Part shown: positions 61,032 through 64,000 of the stretch, in pieces
How positions within the stretch are numbered: position 1 is the stretch's first letter
Layout of the letters: each line of letters begins with the position of its first letter
DNA from: Paenibacillus mangrovi
Lineage (GTDB): Bacteria > Bacillota > Bacilli > Paenibacillales > Paenibacillaceae
Direction of reading: 5' to 3'
NCBI RefSeq assembly: GCF_022898935.1
Contig: NZ_JALIRP010000003.1
Coordinates: forward strand, 124,001 to 188,000
Length of the DNA stretch: 64,000 nt
Position numbers and translations under genes: made by a program
The notes under the pieces: generated by a model
What the model was told of the DNA's origin: nothing
Database searches by the model: none
The model's input: the letters and a program-made list of their open reading frames with translations, nothing else

Positions 61032-62381
61032 ATGAGTCAAGAAAAAGTATTGCTTCCGTCTATGGAGACCGACTCTGTAGGCAAAGTATTCGTACGTTAT
61101 TTAATTCCGTCACTTATCGGGATGCTGATGATGTCGGTCAACGTGGTCGCTGACGGCATTTTCGTCGGTCACCGCCTTGGCGCTCTGGCGCTTGCGGGCA
61201 TCAATATCGCTTCCCCGGTATTTTCCGTATTTTTCGCCATGTCGTTATGGCTCGGCATTGGCGGCGCAACCCTGTATTCACAGTCTATGGGTAACAAGAA
61301 CAGCAAGCAGGCGCAGCAAATTTTCACTCACTCGCTGATTCTGATTTTCGTTTTGACAATTCTAGTCGCCGTGACGGCCTACCAGTTCCGCGTTCCCCTC
61401 GCCTATGCGCTTGGTGCGAATCAGGATACGTTGCCTTATGCTCTGGAGTACATGACCGTACTCCTGACTTACGGGTTTGTCATTACCGTACAGAATGCAT
61501 TCAGCCTGTTCGTCCGCAATGACGGCAATCCGAATCTGGCCATGATATCCATGGTCGTTGCCGCGGTGCTGAATATCATTCTGAACTATTACTTCTTATT
61601 TGTGCTTGATATGGGCGTGGAGGGTTCTGCCCTGGCTACCGTTATTGCAACGTTTGTAGGCGCGTTGATACTGTTCGCGCATTTCCTGCGCAAGGACTGT
61701 TCTCTATCCTTCGTGAAGCCTTATTTCTCCTGGAAGCTGACTGTCCGAACGCTGACCATTGGCTTTCCAAGCTTTATTTCCGAGGTTGGCCTGTCCGTGT
61801 TCACGATCGGCTACAATGTGGCTATGGTCCGCTGGGCAGGTACCGCAGGCGTTGCCGCCTTCTCAGTGCTGAACTACGCGCACAACGTCATGCTCATGGT
61901 CTTTCTCGGGATGGGTTCAGCCATTCAGCCGCTGATTAGCTATTACCGCGGAGCCAAGCTCCGCATGCGTGAAGTGAAAACGATCCGGATCGCCGTGGCG
62001 ACGGCGTTTATCTCGGGCATTGTCGTCTATCTCTTCGGATTGTTCGCCGCGGGAGGCATTGTATCGCTGTTCGGCGATTTCCCAGAGGAAGTCCGGTCTC
62101 TTGCCATCAATGGCATCCGGCTGTTCTTCACCGCCTATATGTTCATGGGCGTCAACTTTGTTATGATGACTTACTTCCAGGCATCGGAGCAGGTTAAGGT
62201 TGCAGTGTGGATCACGCTTTCGCGGGAAATCATTCTGATGGTTCTCTTCCTGCTCACACTGCCCTATATTTTCGGTACCAATGGAGTTTGGCTGTCGATC
62301 CCTCTCTCCGAGTGTGTGGTCACGGCCTCCATCTTCGTGTATGTCAAAAGAAAAAATCGTTCCGTGCCTATCACTGAGTAA
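61032..62381 (+). CDS. MATE-family multidrug efflux transporter
   Basis: This 449-residue protein has 12 membrane helices with two homologous halves. N-terminal ADGIFVGHRLGALALAGINI (about 36-55) is the MATE hallmark, repeated in the second half. It would extrude cationic drugs by Na+ or H+ antiport. The ATG at 61032 has TGGAGGT 6 nt upstream. It is controlled by the TetR protein upstream, and a terminator follows. Confidence 0.9.
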   Translation: MSQEKVLLPSMETDSVGKVFVRYLIPSLIGMLMMSVNVVADGIFVGHRLGALALAGINIASPVFSVFFAMSLWLGIGGATLYSQSMGNKNSKQAQQIFTHSLILIFVLTILVAVTAYQFRVPLAYALGANQDTLPYALEYMTVLLTYGFVITVQNAFSLFVRNDGNPNLAMISMVVAAVLNIILNYYFLFVLDMGVEGSALATVIATFVGALILFAHFLRKDCSLSFVKPYFSWKLTVRTLTIGFPSFISEVGLSVFTIGYNVAMVRWAGTAGVAAFSVLNYAHNVMLMVFLGMGSAIQPLISYYRGAKLRMREVKTIRIAVATAFISGIVVYLFGLFAAGGIVSLFGDFPEEVRSLAINGIRLFFTAYMFMGVNFVMMTYFQASEQVKVAVWITLSREIILMVLFLLTLPYIFGTNGVWLSIPLSECVVTASIFVYVKRKNRSVPITE

Positions 62382-62409
62382 AATTCAGCGGCACTGGATC
62401 AAAGCATGT

Positions 62410-62458
62410 CCCGCCTGCCTTCTCTCCACTTTAGGAGTGAACAGGCGGGTATTTTTTT
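62410..62458 (+). terminator. Rho-independent terminator
   Basis: CCCGCCTG/CAGGCGGG arms, with an inner TCTCC/GGAGT-like pairing, are followed by ATTTTTTT after the MATE gene. Confidence 0.85.
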
Positions 62459-62494
62459 GCAAATTTCCAGAAATTATTGCGATTGCCTATTGTA

Positions 62495-62525
62495 TTAAGT
62501 GTATTAAGTGATATAATACACTTAA
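62495..62525 (+). promoter_or_regulatory. GntR/YhcF-type operator palindrome
   Basis: TTAAGTGTATTA and its exact complement TAATACACTTAA are separated by 7 bp, a perfect 12-7-12 palindrome about 38 bp upstream of the GntR gene. The core GTGTAT/ATACAC is the same as in the operator at 23674-23697. Confidence 0.7.
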
Positions 62526-62563
62526 ATCACTAATCGTACTTTCGTACGGTAGGAGGAGCGTCT

Positions 62564-62965
62564 ATGGAAGAACAACAGGTTGGCTCGCTGCATTTTCAAA
62601 TTGACTTCAGTCAACCTTTATATGAACAGATTCTAGATCAAGCCAGAAGCGCAATAGCAAAAGGAGAGATCGCTTTGGGAGATAAAATGCCATCGGTTAG
62701 AGAGCTAGCGCAGGAACTGCGAATCAATCCGAATACCGTCATGCGCGCCTATCAGGAGCTGGAACGGGACGGATTAACAGAGAAACGCAGGGGCCAGGGA
62801 ACGTACGTTACTACCTCCCCCGAGCATGTGGCTTCCTTCCGTACGGCTTTAGCCGCCAAATACATCGACAGCTTCATGGAGCAAATGGAAAGCCTCGGAC
62901 TTTCATGGGATGACATCGAGAAATACATCCACCAGAAACAAGCGGCGCAAGGAGGAAACGGCTAA
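62564..62965 (+). CDS. GntR-family repressor, YhcF/YtrA subfamily
   Basis: This 133-residue protein has the GntR winged helix (PLYEQILDQARSAIAKGEI, then SVRELAQELRINPNTVMRAY) and a short tail, so it is of the ligand-domain-free YtrA/YhcF type. It is the first gene of a second GntR-ABC cassette, overlaps the ATPase gene by one base and probably represses the unit through the 12-7-12 palindrome. Confidence 0.88.
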   Translation: MEEQQVGSLHFQIDFSQPLYEQILDQARSAIAKGEIALGDKMPSVRELAQELRINPNTVMRAYQELERDGLTEKRRGQGTYVTTSPEHVASFRTALAAKYIDSFMEQMESLGLSWDDIEKYIHQKQAAQGGNG

Positions 62966-63678
62966 TGACATCAAACATTGTAGAGTGCCATCAGGTTACC
63001 AAAAGCTACGGCAAGAAAAAGGCGCTGAACGAGCTTACTCTATCCATCCCTTCGGGACGGATCACCGGAATACTGGGACCAAACGGCTGCGGTAAATCCA
63101 CGTTTTTCCGTACGCTCACCGGTATGGTCAGACCGGATTCAGGCCGTATCGAAGTAGCGGGCAAAGCTCCGAGCTGGCAAACGAACCAGGACATCGCCTA
63201 CCTGCCGGACCGCGCTAGATGGTATCCGAACCATACCGCCAGAATGGCCCTGGAATGGGGAAACTCCTTCCTTCCCGGCTTCTCCCTGGAAAGAGCCTTG
63301 CAGTTGGCGGACTACATGGACATCGACCTCGATATGAGGGTCGGCGGCATGAGCCGCGGGCAGGAAGCCCGGATTATGCTTATCCTCTGTCTCGCCCGCG
63401 ACGTACAGATGATTGTGCTGGATGAGCCTTTTACAGGCATCGACGTCATTTCACGAGAAGCGATCGTAGCCAGTCTCATTGATTATCTGGAAGAAAGCGA
63501 ACAGTCCGTTTTGATCAGCACCCATGACATTCAAGAGGTTGAAGGCTTGTTCGATTACTCCGTGATGATGAAGGACGGGCAGGCGATCTGGTCGGGAAGT
63601 ACGGACGATCTACGAGTGGAATACGGCTCGCTGCGGGATGTTTTCCGCAAAATGTACATGAAGGAGTGGAACAAGTAA
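62965..63678 (+). CDS. ABC transporter ATP-binding protein
   Basis: This 237-residue ATPase has Walker A GPNGCGKST, signature MSRGQEARI and Walker B MIVLDEPFTGID. It is of the short YtrB/YhcG-like type. TAATG overlaps join it to the GntR gene before and to the permease after. It is probably an export system for an antibiotic or envelope-active compound; no substrate can be read from sequence. Confidence 0.88.
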   Translation: MTSNIVECHQVTKSYGKKKALNELTLSIPSGRITGILGPNGCGKSTFFRTLTGMVRPDSGRIEVAGKAPSWQTNQDIAYLPDRARWYPNHTARMALEWGNSFLPGFSLERALQLADYMDIDLDMRVGGMSRGQEARIMLILCLARDVQMIVLDEPFTGIDVISREAIVASLIDYLEESEQSVLISTHDIQEVEGLFDYSVMMKDGQAIWSGSTDDLRVEYGSLRDVFRKMYMKEWNK

Positions 63679-64000
63679 TGGATTCAGCTATTTTCCGGAA
63701 TCTCGTCCGGCATGAATTCAAATTCAAGGGGAGCTATAAAAAAAGCAGCCGCTCGCAAGCTGCCGGAAAGTGGTGGCTGGCCTATTCCCTGCTGATCCTG
63801 CTTATGCTCACCGGTACAGCAACCTATTATGCGATGCATAACGAACTGCAGATCAACTCCATCTGGTTTGTCACCATGGGTTTTCCGTATATGGTCTTTT
63901 TCCTGAGCTACGGCTGCATGAAACGGGAATGGGAGAATGAAACGTACGGCTGGTGGCTGACCATGCCATATCCGCGCCTCGAACTGGTGTCGGCTAAATG
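63678..64000 (+). CDS. ABC transporter permease (partial)
   Basis: The ATG at 63678 overlaps the ATPase stop. The frame runs 107 codons to the window edge. Two hydrophobic segments are visible (about 35-52 and 63-82) after a basic N-terminus (RHEFKFKGSYKK). It is the membrane partner of the preceding ATPase; the remainder lies to the right. Confidence 0.75.
   Translation, partial: MDSAIFRNLVRHEFKFKGSYKKSSRSQAAGKWWLAYSLLILLMLTGTATYYAMHNELQINSIWFVTMGFPYMVFFLSYGCMKREWENETYGWWLTMPYPRLELVSAK

Noticed and set aside
1..64000. CRISPR arrays, tRNA and rRNA genes, phage attachment sites
   Set aside because: No regularly spaced repeats, no cloverleaf with a TTCGA/TTCAA arm, and no rRNA-like stretch were recognised on either strand by eye; a covariance-model scan would be decisive.

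Overview
The window looks like a chromosomal segment of a Gram-positive, endospore-former-type bacterium of the Paenibacillus/Bacillales group. The evidence is a caa3 oxidase operon in the order ctaC-D-E-F-(terminator)-G-ctaM, a guanine riboswitch in front of xpt-pbuX, a YesM/YesN-type two-component system next to a carbohydrate ABC transporter, GntR (YtrA/YhcF-type) ABC cassettes, RelP-type alarmone synthetase, lipobox lipoproteins, strong GGAGG ribosome sites and frequent TTG/GTG starts. The species assignment is inference.

Layout. (1) 1-5.95 kb: a Tad/Flp-like pilus or secretion locus. On the minus strand are a SAF-domain CpaB-like protein, two CpaE/MinD-like proteins that both lack the P-loop lysine, a CpaF-like ATPase and a TadB-like membrane protein cut by the window edge. 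An A24 prepilin peptidase is divergent from them. (2) 6-16 kb: an AT-richer accessory stretch full of decay. It holds an IS110-type transposase remnant, a TetR stub, a frameshifted alpha/beta hydrolase, a DHFR-like gene split onto opposite strands and a pyroglutamyl-peptidase remnant. Intact among them are a TetR/FAD-monooxygenase pair, a TrmB / TauE-SafE exporter / ornithine-cyclodeaminase-family cassette and two GNAT acetyltransferases. (3) 16.8-24.7 kb: an exported M13 metallopeptidase with SLH-like repeats, a five-gene ABC cassette controlled by a GntR repressor, and an exported protein of unknown function. (4) 25-30.6 kb: caa3 cytochrome oxidase. (5) 30.8-45.5 kb: housekeeping and small genes, including methionine aminopeptidase, a serine hydrolase, a lipid kinase, pbuX-xpt with riboswitch, MscL with a zinc-ribbon tail, NUDIX, a second TrmB, a zinc-ribbon coiled-coil protein, a UvrD-like helicase, RelP and a VanY-like lipoprotein. 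(6) 45.6-49.5 kb: a SWIM protein paired with an SNF2 helicase. (7) 49.6-58.9 kb: a carbohydrate-use locus with a frameshifted GH31 glucosidase, a binding protein, two permeases and a divergent YesMN-type system. (8) 59-64 kb: RidA, an NAD(P)-binding oxidoreductase, a TetR-MATE efflux unit, and a second GntR-ABC cassette cut by the right edge.

The most interesting items are: the Tad-like locus with two P-loop-degenerate CpaE-like partners; the long palindromic operators in front of both GntR-ABC cassettes, which share GTGTAT/ATACAC cores; paired GTGA-N6-TCAC sites in front of the TrmB/TauE/OCD cassette; a 48-bp repeat pair enclosing a nested palindrome, with a diverged third copy forming the C-terminus of the UvrD-like helicase; the apparent local inversion that split a DHFR-like gene; and the zinc-ribbon MscL. 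No CRISPR array, tRNA or rRNA was recognised.
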